From an uncultured Oleiphilus sp. (GTDB lineage: Bacteria > Pseudomonadota > Gammaproteobacteria > Pseudomonadales > Oleiphilaceae), in NCBI GenBank assembly GCA_913020045.1, contig CAJWBE010000014.1, positions 1 to 64,000 of the forward strand: a stretch of DNA of 64,000 bases, written 5' to 3'. The position numbers were made by a program, and so were the translations under genes. The notes under the pieces were generated by a model. That model saw only the letters and a program-made list of their open reading frames with translations, was not told the DNA's origin and did not search any database. Numbering within the stretch: position 1 is the first letter of the stretch; the number at the start of each line of letters is the position of its first letter. Below are positions 9,636 through 18,240 of this stretch, piece by piece.

Positions 9636-10466
9636 ATGAGTAGCATTGCTAAGACACTTTTACTTTATAAAACGTTGCCGGGCGACAACCCCCGGTACGA
9701 TATGGAGTTGCTGCTTTGCGAATTGCTGGAATGCCAGCCTGCTTATTTACGGACATGGCCTGAGACGGAATTAACGGTCGAACAGCTGGAAACGCTGCAT
9801 GAATGGCTAGCGCGTCGCATTGATGGCGAGCCGGTCGCGCATTTGATTGGTCGGCAGGCATTTTGGACGCTTGATCTGCTTGTTTCTCCCGACACCTTAA
9901 TCCCGCGCCAAGATACAGAAGTATTGGTCGAACGAGCCTTAGCGTTGTCGCTGCCAATAGGCACTCATGTGCTGGATCTAGGCACTGGAACCGGAGCAAT
10001 TGCTTTGTCGTTAGCAACTGAAAAGCCTGACTGGAAAGTATTTGGATGTGACTTCAAAGCTTCGGTAGTTGAGCTCGCGCAAAAGAATGCTGACAAATAT
10101 CAATTAAGTAAGGTCGAGTTTTTTCAAAGCGACTGGTTTGAGAAAGCCGCGGGCCATACTTTTGATCTAATCGTCTCTAATCCTCCTTATATAGCACCAA
10201 AGGACAAGCATCTTTACGAAGGTGATCTGTGCTTTGAGGCTAACTCAGCGTTGGTGGCCGAGGATAAAGGCTTAGCAGATATTCGGCATATCGTATCGCG
10301 GGCACCCGCTTACCTGAACGATTCTGGCTGGCTCGTGCTAGAGCATGGGTATGATCAAGCTGAGGCGGTTAAGCGATTGTTGATTGAAAATGGTTTTAGT
10401 GCGGTAGAGGGCTGCCAGGACTTAGGCGGCAATGACCGTATAAGCCTTGGGCAGTATATAAGGTAA
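9636..10466 (+). CDS. prmC: Release factor glutamine methyltransferase
   Basis: N5-methylates the glutamine of the GGQ motif in RF1 and RF2 using S-adenosylmethionine. Visible are the SAM-binding loop VLDLGTGTGAIALSLA and the catalytic motif NPPY in LIVSNPPYIAP. ATG 9636 (MSSIAKT) gives 276 residues, close to the E. coli protein; a GTG at 9615 would overlap prfA and add seven residues. The prfA-prmC neighbourhood is conserved and functionally logical. moeB follows after 10 nt. Confidence 0.95.
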   Translation: MSSIAKTLLLYKTLPGDNPRYDMELLLCELLECQPAYLRTWPETELTVEQLETLHEWLARRIDGEPVAHLIGRQAFWTLDLLVSPDTLIPRQDTEVLVERALALSLPIGTHVLDLGTGTGAIALSLATEKPDWKVFGCDFKASVVELAQKNADKYQLSKVEFFQSDWFEKAAGHTFDLIVSNPPYIAPKDKHLYEGDLCFEANSALVAEDKGLADIRHIVSRAPAYLNDSGWLVLEHGYDQAEAVKRLLIENGFSAVEGCQDLGGNDRISLGQYIR

Positions 10467-10476
10467 GGATGTAATC

Positions 10477-11238
10477 ATGATTGAGCACCTTAGTGACGAA
10501 GAGCTATTGCGATATAGTCGTCAAATTATGTTGCCGGCGTTTGATGTTAAAGGGCAGTTGGCGCTGGCGAATGCTTCTGTGCTGGTCATCGGTGTTGGTG
10601 GTCTAGGAAGTCCGGTGGCGCTTTATTTAGCCGCAGCAGGTATTGGAACGCTCACGCTAGTTGATCATGACGATGTAGAGCTAAGTAACTTGCAGCGCCA
10701 AGTACTGCACGAGCAGTCGAGTATTGGTCTATCGAAGGTCGAATCGGCTGCAAAACGCTTGGCCTCGATTAACCCACACGTTGTTGTTAAGACGCTTAAA
10801 ACGAAAGCGGATGCGCAAGATTTGTCAGCACTAGTGAGGGATGCAGACGTTGTTGTTGATTGTACGGATAACTTTAACGTTCGTTTCGCCATCAATAGCG
10901 CGTGTGTTGAGTGGTCTAAGCCGCTGATTTCAGGCGCGGCTATTCGGATGGAAGGACAGGTGTCCGTGTTTGATATGCGTTCTAGTGATAACCCTTGCTA
11001 TCAGTGTCTTTATAGTGATTTGGGTGAGGAGGCCTTAAGTTGTTCTGAATCGGGCGTCCTGTCGCCGTTGGTCGGCATTATCGGCACGATGCAAGCATTG
11101 GAGGCGATCAAGATAGTGGCAGGTATTGGTAATACTCTGGTAGGACGATTGATGATCTTTGATGCTTTGTATTCTGAGTGGCGGACTATGCGTCTACGGA
11201 AAGACCCAGCATGCGCCTGTTGTTCAAATTACAGTTAG
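10477..11238 (+). CDS. moeB: Molybdopterin-synthase adenylyltransferase (MoeB/ThiF family)
   Basis: E1-like enzyme that adenylates the C-terminal glycine of MoaD, and in some bacteria ThiS, before sulfur transfer. The 253 residues carry the nucleotide-binding loop IGVGGLGSPVALYL, the DHDDVELSNLQRQ motif of this family, and the catalytic DCTDNF region. Two CxxC zinc-binding pairs are seen: CYQC, and CACC near the C-terminus. There is no rhodanese domain. It ends the hemA-prfA-prmC-moeB cluster, the common gammaproteobacterial placement. The next gene is convergent. Confidence 0.92.
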   Translation: MIEHLSDEELLRYSRQIMLPAFDVKGQLALANASVLVIGVGGLGSPVALYLAAAGIGTLTLVDHDDVELSNLQRQVLHEQSSIGLSKVESAAKRLASINPHVVVKTLKTKADAQDLSALVRDADVVVDCTDNFNVRFAINSACVEWSKPLISGAAIRMEGQVSVFDMRSSDNPCYQCLYSDLGEEALSCSESGVLSPLVGIIGTMQALEAIKIVAGIGNTLVGRLMIFDALYSEWRTMRLRKDPACACCSNYS

Positions 11239-11243
11239 CTTTG

Positions 11244-12056
11244 TTAAGGGGCGCTATATCGTTGCTGGGCTTGAGTATAGAGCAACTTATAGTCGTCGCT
11301 AGCGAGTACCTTGTTCAATAGCGTGATGGCTTCTTTTCGTTTCTCGTAGTGTGGCGAAATAGCGGTGAAGAAGAGGTGTTTCTCTAAGCAACCGCTGTTC
11401 TTAAGCTGCTGATTTTCTTTATCTTTCAAATAATGCTCCAAGACGTGTTTGTCTTCAGCAAAAGCATCAATTCTTCTTTTGTATGTCATTTCGACCAAGG
11501 AAAGCAGAGGGTTTGAGCTTGAAAGTAAGTAGACCTGCTCGGCTGCTCGTGGCGTGTTGATAATGTCGTCAATCGGTTTTCCGTATCCGTAATCCTGTAT
11601 TCCTCCTAATATTACGTCATTAAAAGATTCTCGGTCATTGTAGGTAAATGACGAGTCGGGGTGTGAATATAGGCAAACTTGATACTCTCCGCTGGGGGCT
11701 TCGGTAATGTGAAAACCAGGGGCTTCGTTTACTGAGGCGGTTAGTAGGCCATCAAATTGGCCTTGCTCTGTCATTTTGATCGCACGTGTCCATGGTAAAA
11801 TCGTGACGGTTAGTGTTATGTCTTCTTTCGCAAGGGCATGGGTCATTGCTTCAGTTACGAAGCCAGGGGATTGGGAGCTGTCACAGCTATATGGGCACCA
11901 ATCTGTCGCGGCGAGATTTAGAGAAGAAATTGAGTGTTTACTGTCTGTACTGTCGGCATAAGTGGACAGAGGATAGGCCGCTATCAGAGTAAGCAAAGAC
12001 CTTACAGCAATTGTTGCCATGCTCTTGAGTGCTTGTATAACTGTTGCTTGAGTCAT
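11244..12056 (-). CDS. Periplasmic solute-binding protein, family 3 (amino-acid-type SBP_bac_3)
   Basis: A secreted binding protein of about 270 residues. The N-terminus contains a hydrophobic signal segment ending near STYADS. The mature part has the two-lobe family-3 pattern, with ATDWCPYSC near the start, an ILPWTRA segment and EGQFDGLLTA-type spacing. There are no adjacent ABC permease or ATPase genes, so it is an orphan that may instead sense or scavenge a ligand; related orphans are common in marine gammaproteobacteria. ATG 12056 is chosen, but the internal ATG at 12020 gives a more compact signal peptide. Ligand unknown. Confidence 0.75.
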   Translation of the reverse strand: MTQATVIQALKSMATIAVRSLLTLIAAYPLSTYADSTDSKHSISSLNLAATDWCPYSCDSSQSPGFVTEAMTHALAKEDITLTVTILPWTRAIKMTEQGQFDGLLTASVNEAPGFHITEAPSGEYQVCLYSHPDSSFTYNDRESFNDVILGGIQDYGYGKPIDDIINTPRAAEQVYLLSSSNPLLSLVEMTYKRRIDAFAEDKHVLEHYLKDKENQQLKNSGCLEKHLFFTAISPHYEKRKEAITLLNKVLASDDYKLLYTQAQQRYSAP

Positions 12057-12166
12057 GTAGGGTGATACTCGCCAGATTGACCGTAAGGTTAATGTACATA
12101 CTGCATCGCGATGCATGGCTCGTCAACAGACGATAAGCGTTATGGGAGTTTTCTGTGTTTAAGGGT

Positions 12167-12199
12167 CCCCCGCTTATTATATCTAGATGTAAGCGGGGG
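12167..12199. terminator. Hairpin downstream of the outer-membrane protein gene
   Basis: A perfect 10-bp stem, CCCCCGCTTA / TAAGCGGGGG, with a 13-nt loop, between the two minus-strand genes. It lacks a clear U tract on either strand, so termination is only a guess; it could also stabilise the 3' end of an mRNA. Confidence 0.45.
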
Positions 12200-12244
12200 A
12201 ATAATAGTGAGCTAGGTTGTTCGTTATTACCTGTTACTAGGGGA

Positions 12245-12901
12245 TTAAAAGTGGATGATTCCATAGATGCCGATATGACTGCCATCGCGCTCCAGTAGTC
12301 TAGCGTCGCCGCCGCCAATAGTCGCTAGAGTGTTACTAGGTTCGTAGGTGATGTCGGCGTAGCGAAGCGCTGCGGAGACTTTTGGAGTAATCCAGTAGGC
12401 ATACTCAGCAACGAAGCCGGTCGCGTCATCGTAGTCAATGTTCGTTTTCAATCCAAGCCCATCTAATTCTAGTTCTACGCCGGTATGCTGTATTACGCCC
12501 AGCCCTAGTTGGTGCTTGTTGATATGGTAGCGAGCAAGTAGCTCATAGCTAAAACGAGAGAATTTAAAGTCGGCGTCGCCGCCAAACTCGTCTTCGCCAG
12601 ATACAGAGTCAAAGTGATAGCCGAATGTAAACTGAAGAGCAAAAGGGCTGTCTTCAAATCGATAAGCGGTGCCTGCTCGGAGGTCAAACAAGCCGCCTGC
12701 GTTAAGCTCTTCGTCAGGGCCATCGGATACGTCAATCTCAACTAAATCGTCTCCGCCAAAAGTTAATCCTGCTGCGACTAAAAACTCGACCCCAGACTTG
12801 GTTTGTTTGTCTTTGCTTTCGAGCGACTCTTCTGCAGATGCTGGGCTTGACGTGAGATTGGTGAGTAAAAATGCGAGTGCGACTCTTAGGTAGGTTTTCA
12901 C
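12245..12901 (-). CDS. Small outer-membrane beta-barrel protein
   Basis: A 218-residue protein with a cleavable signal peptide (hydrophobic core ALAFLLTNL, cleavage after SPASA). Alternating polar/hydrophobic strands follow, rich in Tyr, Phe and Gly, and the protein ends in the aromatic IHF, as outer-membrane barrels do. Segments such as YRFEDSPFALQFTFGYHF and YELLARYHINKHQLGLGV look like barrel strands. The start is GTG 12901, supported by an AAGGAC Shine-Dalgarno about 7 nt upstream. It resembles small 8-strand barrels but I cannot assign it to OmpW, OmpX or another named family. Function unknown. Confidence 0.75.
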   Translation of the reverse strand: MKTYLRVALAFLLTNLTSSPASAEESLESKDKQTKSGVEFLVAAGLTFGGDDLVEIDVSDGPDEELNAGGLFDLRAGTAYRFEDSPFALQFTFGYHFDSVSGEDEFGGDADFKFSRFSYELLARYHINKHQLGLGVIQHTGVELELDGLGLKTNIDYDDATGFVAEYAYWITPKVSAALRYADITYEPSNTLATIGGGDARLLERDGSHIGIYGIIHF

Positions 12902-13027
12902 AGTTTGTCCTTTAATGTGTTGAGGTTACGGCTCCATATTGGCGCCTTGTGAGCGAAGCTCAAAAGGTGGGAGGAATATCGCAAGAGTGGTATTCGATGG
13001 CAAGAGAAAACCTATGGCGCTTGCCAC

Positions 13028-13066
13028 AAAAAATGCTGGCAGGGCTCGTCCAAGTCCTCGCCAGCA
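13028..13066 (-). terminator. Intrinsic terminator after the PhoH-family gene
   Basis: Read on the minus strand: stem TGCTGGC / GCCAGCA with further pairing inside (GAGG with CCT) and then six T residues. It lies 35 nt after the stop of the PIN-PhoH gene. This is a textbook rho-independent structure. Confidence 0.7.
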
Positions 13067-13100
13067 AGTTCAAGGGTATACTTTCTTGCCTTTGTTCAGG

Positions 13101-14498
13101 TCAGTCTGAAAAGTTTGCAGCCACATAGTCCGCTAGGCGCGAGCGCTCAACGCTATGCAGCGTGATGTGAGCATAGTGCTTCCAGTTTCGCATTCGATCA
13201 ATCGCAAAGCTGAACCCGCTTGTTGAGGCGCTAAGGTAGGGTGTATCGATTTGCTTTAAATTGCCAATCGCAACGACTTTAGTGCCCGGGCCTGCACGTG
13301 ATATCAGTCCATGCATTTGTGCGGCGGTGAGGTTCTGCGCCTCGTCGATGAGAAAGAATTTGTCTGAAAAGCTGCGTCCTCTCATGAAGCTAGAGCTTTT
13401 TACTTTTACTCGGCTTTTAAGAAACTCGACACCTGACTTGCGTTCGAAGTCATTGCCTTCAGGGCTGGCGCTTAGTGTTTCAAGAGCATCGGTAATTGCG
13501 CCCATCCAAGGCTCTATTTTGGCTTCTTCCTCGCCAGGTAGGAAGCCAATGTCTTCCCCCATTGGAACCGTCGCCCGAGTGACAATTATTTCGTCGTAAA
13601 ACTTATCTTCGTAAACAAGCTGGAGGGCGGCTGCCAAGGTTAATAGCGTTTTTCCTGTTCCCGCATCGCCTGCAATGGTGACGAAGTCTATTTCAGGGTC
13701 GGTGAGTACGGATAAAGCGAAATTCTGTTCCTTGTTCTTGGCTTGGATTCCCCAGCAATGGTATTGAGATTCAAAATCAGGAAGTAGCTCAATGGTTGCG
13801 CATTGACCTTCTACCTCTCGAAGGATGCCTCGAAATGTCTTGTTGCTAGAGGAGTTCGAGTAGATATGTGTATTGGCGGTCCAGTTACCTACCCAAGGCG
13901 CAGTGATTTGATAGACGATAATCGTGCCGACGTCTGCTGAGTCTTCGCGCTCGATTTTAATGTCTGTACCGGGGGCTTCCCACATGGCATCGGTGATTTC
14001 AATTTGGCCACCGAATTGGGATTCGTCGCTGACGTTGGCTACTTGGTCATTACGATAGTCTTCTGAAATAATGCCATGCACGCATGCTTTGATGCGCATG
14101 TTGATGTCTTTCGTGACGAGAACAACACTGATACCTTCGTCTTCCTTATCAATTCGAAGTTGCTTAGTGACGGTAATGATTTCGTTGTCTGCGACGCGCT
14201 CGCGGTCTTTTTCAAAGGTTTGGAAGTGCAGCTTCCCGCCACTTTTAAGTGGAATCCCTTGTGCTAGGTTTTTTAGGTCGATGGCGGATAAAAGTTCGTC
14301 TAGATAGCGGTGTGCTTGACGTGCGTTACGGGCAATTTCGTTCTGACCACGTTTGTGGCTATCGAGCTCTTCGAGAACTCTCAGGGGGATAAAAACATCA
14401 TGCTCTTCGAACTTATAGATCGACTCTGGTTCGTGCATGAGTACGTTTGTATCGAGAACAAATAACTTTTTCTTGATCGCTTGAATGCTTTCCACCAT
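13101..14498 (-). CDS. PIN-PhoH fusion ATPase (PhoH family)
   Basis: The 465-residue protein joins an N-terminal PIN-type nuclease domain (about residues 10-150; motif FVLDTNVLMHEP with early Asp, and later acidic residues) to a C-terminal PhoH ATPase. The ATPase has Walker A GDAGTGKTLLTL and Walker B FFLIDEAQNL. PhoH2-type proteins of this architecture are described as RNA helicase/RNases in mycobacteria; here the role is inferred. The start is ATG 14498, with an AGGTGG site 6 nt upstream; the longer frame begins with a GTG inside that site. The gene is separate from the ybeZ-type phoH1 operon. Confidence 0.88.
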   Translation of the reverse strand: MVESIQAIKKKLFVLDTNVLMHEPESIYKFEEHDVFIPLRVLEELDSHKRGQNEIARNARQAHRYLDELLSAIDLKNLAQGIPLKSGGKLHFQTFEKDRERVADNEIITVTKQLRIDKEDEGISVVLVTKDINMRIKACVHGIISEDYRNDQVANVSDESQFGGQIEITDAMWEAPGTDIKIEREDSADVGTIIVYQITAPWVGNWTANTHIYSNSSSNKTFRGILREVEGQCATIELLPDFESQYHCWGIQAKNKEQNFALSVLTDPEIDFVTIAGDAGTGKTLLTLAAALQLVYEDKFYDEIIVTRATVPMGEDIGFLPGEEEAKIEPWMGAITDALETLSASPEGNDFERKSGVEFLKSRVKVKSSSFMRGRSFSDKFFLIDEAQNLTAAQMHGLISRAGPGTKVVAIGNLKQIDTPYLSASTSGFSFAIDRMRNWKHYAHITLHSVERSRLADYVAANFSD

Positions 14499-14561
14499 GT
14501 TAACCACCTACAGTGTGTTAGAAAAACGAGCGTTAAAGCGCAGCTGTCGCGCCAACAACGG

Positions 14562-15041
14562 TTATGCTACCTCTTCTACGATAACCTTGAGCAGGTCATA
14601 CGTTGTAATAATGCCGGTCAAGGTTTCGCCTGACTTGACGAAAACTCTATGCAGGTGTTCTGCCATCATTAATTCCGCGACTTCCTTTACTGTCGCATCC
14701 TCCGAGACGGAAAAAACAATAGGGGTTAGGATGTCTCTCACTTCTACAGGGACCTTTGCTAAGCCTTCAAATATCATCATGCGCAAGCGACGGGACTCTT
14801 TAAGTTCCTCGTCAGTCATTTGCTGCTCGTAGTTCTCATTGACGGATTGAAAGTGGAATTCGGCAATGTCTTTGAGTGTGGCAATGCCGACCAACTTCCC
14901 ATCTTCATCAGCCACTGGGCTGCCTGAAATATTGTTTTGGGATAGAAATTCAGCAAATTTTTGCATGGTCCAAGATTGTGGGACTGACTTAACATGCGGC
15001 GTCATAACGTCTTTTGCAGTCAGATATTTTGAATGTGACAT
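14562..15041 (-). CDS. CBS-pair domain protein
   Basis: A stand-alone tandem CBS module of 159 residues, a type that binds adenosine nucleotides and acts as a sensor. The first CBS repeat spans roughly residues 10-65 (TAKDVMTPHVKSV, GSPVADEDGKLVGIATLKDI). The second spans about 100-155 (VRDILTPIVFSV, GETLTGIITTYDLL). A charged linker rich in Glu and Arg lies between them. It begins 3 nt after the START-domain gene, so the two are almost certainly co-transcribed. The partner enzyme is unknown. Confidence 0.85.
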   Translation of the reverse strand: MSHSKYLTAKDVMTPHVKSVPQSWTMQKFAEFLSQNNISGSPVADEDGKLVGIATLKDIAEFHFQSVNENYEQQMTDEELKESRRLRMMIFEGLAKVPVEVRDILTPIVFSVSEDATVKEVAELMMAEHLHRVFVKSGETLTGIITTYDLLKVIVEEVA

Positions 15042-15043
15042 GG

Positions 15044-15829
15044 TTATTTCTCTGATGTTGGTTTCAGTGTCGATGAGTGCTTTGCCAGTATCGGGAATAG
15101 GGTGCTTATTTGCAGTCCATTTGCGAGAGTGACATCGCTAAAATTAAGGTTTTCGTCGAACATAATTTGAGCGCCAATGTAACGCTCGTTGGACGCAAGT
15201 GAGATTAGTTTCGGGATGGAAAGGCTCGGTATTTCAATCAACTTTGCGTTGATGAGCCAGTCAGGGAGATAGCCGGCGGGCTCGGTATGTTGAGACCAAA
15301 CAAACTCAGTAAGCTCGGGTGATAAAGCACGAAGTCTATATCGAGCGTTTAATGTTTTAATGCGCACGGCGTCAGGATGTTCTGGTTGGTCTATCTCGTT
15401 AGCGCTGGAGATATTAATGATTATTTCGTTTGGATTATTTGGGCTGCTGGTGATCACTCTCGCAACAACGTCCCGATTTGAAAAAGGCCAAGGTAGGTTG
15501 TTGAGCGTATAGCTTACTCTGTTGTTAAGGCGCGGTCCCACTAGGGTTGTGGCATTCAAGCATTGATCTATCCAGCGGGCAGCGCTACCTGGTTCGGCCA
15601 TTGCAGCGATAATCTGGGCAAGAGGAAGCTCAATCGTCGCGCGTGCTTTGAACGCTTTAATGTTCGACTTGGGGTAGCTTCGCGTATAAACGCTCACCTC
15701 TCCAATGGTGTCGGAGAGGGACCAGCTAGGGTGGTCTAGGTCAATTAAGTCTTGAGAAACTGCCCAGCCAGTTTGGCTGAGCAGCAGTGTCGCCGTTATA
15801 AAACAAATACCGATTAGATATTGCTTCAT
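15044..15829 (-). CDS. Secreted START-domain protein
   Basis: A 261-residue protein with a signal peptide (core ICFITATLLLS, cleavage near GWA). The lipid-binding START-like fold follows, suggested by the central ATTLVGPRLNNRVSYTLNN and NRDVVARVITSS strands and the later AEFVWSQHTEPAGYLPDWLIN-like pattern (family-level recognition, not a database hit). Such periplasmic START proteins are common in Pseudomonas relatives; their ligands are unknown, probably lipids. The gene is followed by the CBS gene and preceded by minE after 28 nt. Confidence 0.7.
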   Translation of the reverse strand: MKQYLIGICFITATLLLSQTGWAVSQDLIDLDHPSWSLSDTIGEVSVYTRSYPKSNIKAFKARATIELPLAQIIAAMAEPGSAARWIDQCLNATTLVGPRLNNRVSYTLNNLPWPFSNRDVVARVITSSPNNPNEIIINISSANEIDQPEHPDAVRIKTLNARYRLRALSPELTEFVWSQHTEPAGYLPDWLINAKLIEIPSLSIPKLISLASNERYIGAQIMFDENLNFSDVTLANGLQISTLFPILAKHSSTLKPTSEK

Positions 15830-15857
15830 TCATCGGGTTCCATCTTAGGGCTATTGT

Positions 15858-16106
15858 TCAATCAGGTAAGGTGACGTTTAGCTCCAAAACAGAGCAGTTG
15901 CCATTCTTATCCAGTTGAACTTGCACATCATCTTGATCTATCGAAACATAGCGACGAATAACGTCCAGAATTTCTTGCTGCAGCTGAGGCAGATAGTCCG
16001 GCTGTTCTCGTTTTCCTCGTTCATGCGCAACGATAATCTGCAAACGTTCGCGCGCGATAGATGCGGTGTTTTTCTTGCTGCTTTTAAAATAGTCTAGAAA
16101 ACTCAT
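15858..16106 (-). CDS. minE: Cell division topological specificity factor MinE
   Basis: Stimulates MinD ATPase and drives Min oscillation so that FtsZ rings form only at mid-cell. The 82 residues match the family length. An N-terminal amphipathic segment (MSFLDYFK) precedes the anti-MinCD helix [14 protein letters not shown], and the C-terminal topological domain has the [22 protein letters not shown] pattern (shown only in part here). The ATG overlaps the minD stop by 4 nt (ATGA), which indicates translational coupling. It is the last gene of minCDE. Confidence 0.96.
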   Translation of the reverse strand: MSFLDYFKSSKKNTASIARERLQIIVAHERGKREQPDYLPQLQQEILDVIRRYVSIDQDDVQVQLDKNGNCSVLELNVTLPD

Positions 16107-16924
16107 GCGGTAGCGGCCCCCTTAAACATGCGCTTGAAGAACCCCTTCTTCTCGATGTTCAAAAAACGATGTGGTTTTTGGTTGCCGATTAAGCGTTCAA
16201 CTGCGTCATCATATGCTTGGCCAGCGGCGGTCTCTTGGTCGTGAATAACAGGGACGCCAGAGTTTGATGAAGACAGTACAGCAGGGGACTCAGGAATAAC
16301 GCCAAGTAGCTTGATAGCCAAAATGTCTTTAACGTCTTCAACGCTTAGCATCTCGCCTTTTTCCACTCTGACAGGGTTATATCGTGTGAGTAGTAGGTGT
16401 TCCTTCACGGGGTCATCGCCGCGCTCTGCGCGTCGTGATTTACTCTGTAGAATACCTAGAATTCGGTCTGAGTCCCTAACGGAAGAAACTTCCGGGTTTG
16501 TAACGATGATGGCCTCGTCAGCAAAATAGAGTGCCATTTGCGCGCCGTGCTCGATTCCAGCTGGAGAGTCACAGATTATGTAGTCAAAGGTTTCTGAGAG
16601 TTCATTAAGGACTTTCTCAACGCCTTCTTTTGAGAGTGCGTCTTTGTCCCGCGTTTGAGAGGCGGGAAGGATGAACAGGTTCTCGACTTGTTTATCCTTA
16701 ATCAATGCTTGGTTTAGCGTTGATTCACCGTTTATGACGTTCACAAAATCGTAAACGACCCGTCGTTCACAATTCATGATTAGGTCCAGGTTTCGTAAAC
16801 CTACATCGAAGTCGATGACGACGGTTTTCTTACCTTTAAGCGCTAAGCCGGTTGAGATTGAAGCGCTGCTGGTTGTTTTACCAACGCCCCCTTTTCCCGA
16901 TGTGATTACAATTATCTTAGCCAA
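16103..16924 (-). CDS. minD: Septum site-determining ATPase MinD
   Basis: Membrane-cycling ATPase that recruits MinC. The deviant Walker A motif [10 protein letters not shown] lies within the first 20 residues, followed by [15 protein letters not shown] and CDSPAGIE. The C-terminal amphipathic membrane-targeting helix ends [12 protein letters not shown] prefer TTG 16924, giving the family-typical AKIIVITSG start and 273 residues, with a GGGAAG site 7 nt upstream. An ATG five codons further upstream (16939) lacks any Shine-Dalgarno but remains possible. It sits between minC and minE. Confidence 0.95.
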   Translation of the reverse strand: MAKIIVITSGKGGVGKTTSSASISTGLALKGKKTVVIDFDVGLRNLDLIMNCERRVVYDFVNVINGESTLNQALIKDKQVENLFILPASQTRDKDALSKEGVEKVLNELSETFDYIICDSPAGIEHGAQMALYFADEAIIVTNPEVSSVRDSDRILGILQSKSRRAERGDDPVKEHLLLTRYNPVRVEKGEMLSVEDVKDILAIKLLGVIPESPAVLSSSNSGVPVIHDQETAAGQAYDDAVERLIGNQKPHRFLNIEKKGFFKRMFKGAATA

Positions 16925-17044
16925 TGTTGTGCTTCCCATGTTGCTGTCGTGTGGTCATGCCAAGAGACATTAGACCGCTGCTGTTGATTATATGTGCCTT
17001 GGGTAGCGAGTTTTTACTCCCAGGCATCTTTTATTATGCGTTTG

Positions 17045-17998
17045 TTAGAGCTCAAGCTCTTTGAAACGCAGGGCATCCTTATCCAAATAGACTTGAGCGG
17101 CTTTTCCGAGCGCGCTGCGGTCGATATCTTCACTAATTTTGTATTGTCCCGCGATAGATACTAGCTCGGCGGCTAGGCTATGGCAGAATATGCGAGCAGT
17201 GGTGTCACCTTTAACCCCTGCCAGTGCTCTGCCGCGCAGTGTGCCATAAACATGGATATTACCGTCGGCGAGAATTTCAGCGCCAGCACTCACTGATGAA
17301 AGTACAATTAGGTCACCATCTTGTGCATAAACTTGTTGGCCGGAGCGCACGGGTTGGTTGACAACTTTACTGACTTGGCGCTCTTTTTGAATTACTTTTT
17401 TGATGACTTCGACTTCTACCGTTTCTACTTGAGCTTGGATGGTCGGAGTCTGGTTTTGTCTAGCGCCGGCCGCTGAAGCATCTGCTTTCGCTGGCGTGTT
17501 CTGACTTTCAATGTGTTGAGGTTCTTGGTTCGAACGTTCTTTTTGCTTTGGTAATATACCGAGTCCGGCTTGCTTTGCCGCTGATTGTAATAGCTCGGAG
17601 CCTCCGCGCACCGCGACCACTCTGATAGAGTGTTCCTGGCAGGCATCAATTAGTTGTTTGAAGGGGAGTGATCCGCTTTCTTCAAATTTTTCCAGACCAA
17701 TCACGACTGGCAAGTTGTCAAAGAAGTCAGGTGCTTGTGAGGTCTTCGCTCGAATATCGCTAATAAATTGATCGATTTCGAAATGGTTTAGTTCCAATAC
17801 GGTCATTGGGACGAGCGAACCTTTCAACTGCATACAGGGTTTACCAGACGGAGGGGCGACGCTCATAGGATTCGATTCTTGTTCTTTTATTGAGTTATTC
17901 GGCCCCGAAGGGTCGAGAGTTCGTTCACTATCATCAATGTTCTGGTGCTGAGTGGCTGGCTGATCTTTTAGCGTTTCGACAGATAAACTTGAACTCAT
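17045..17998 (-). CDS. minC: Septum site-determining protein MinC (long form)
   Basis: Inhibitor of FtsZ polymerisation at cell poles. At 317 residues it is well above the usual 220-260. The MinC N domain starts only near residue 55 (CMQLKGSLVPMTVLELN), after a polar Ser/Asp/Gln-rich leader. A linker of about 65 residues, also Gln/Ala-rich, follows, then the C-terminal beta-helix (QQVYAQDGDLIVLSSVSAGAEIL and YGTLRGRALAG pieces, each conserved). ATG 17998 has a clear AAGGGA site about 5 nt upstream, so the leader seems real; an internal ATG at 17866 would remove it. First gene of minCDE. Confidence 0.93.
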   Translation of the reverse strand: MSSSLSVETLKDQPATQHQNIDDSERTLDPSGPNNSIKEQESNPMSVAPPSGKPCMQLKGSLVPMTVLELNHFEIDQFISDIRAKTSQAPDFFDNLPVVIGLEKFEESGSLPFKQLIDACQEHSIRVVAVRGGSELLQSAAKQAGLGILPKQKERSNQEPQHIESQNTPAKADASAAGARQNQTPTIQAQVETVEVEVIKKVIQKERQVSKVVNQPVRSGQQVYAQDGDLIVLSSVSAGAEILADGNIHVYGTLRGRALAGVKGDTTARIFCHSLAAELVSIAGQYKISEDIDRSALGKAAQVYLDKDALRFKELEL

Positions 17999-18240
17999 GG
18001 ATGTCCCTTATCCTGCACTATAAAAGCGTGATTAATTCAGATTATTTATGCGACTCCGTGTCTACGAAATCTGATGTCTTGACTCACCGATATCTTATCA
18101 CGAGATTTTTGCTTTGGCTTCCATTTTTAGGCTGACGATTCGGTAATCTTGCGCTGCTAGCAGCTTTAGATTGAAAGCCTGTGGCTCATGCCTATAATGG
18201 CTCGTTTGATCGTCTCCAGTTAAAGGAAGTCTGCGCAGCC

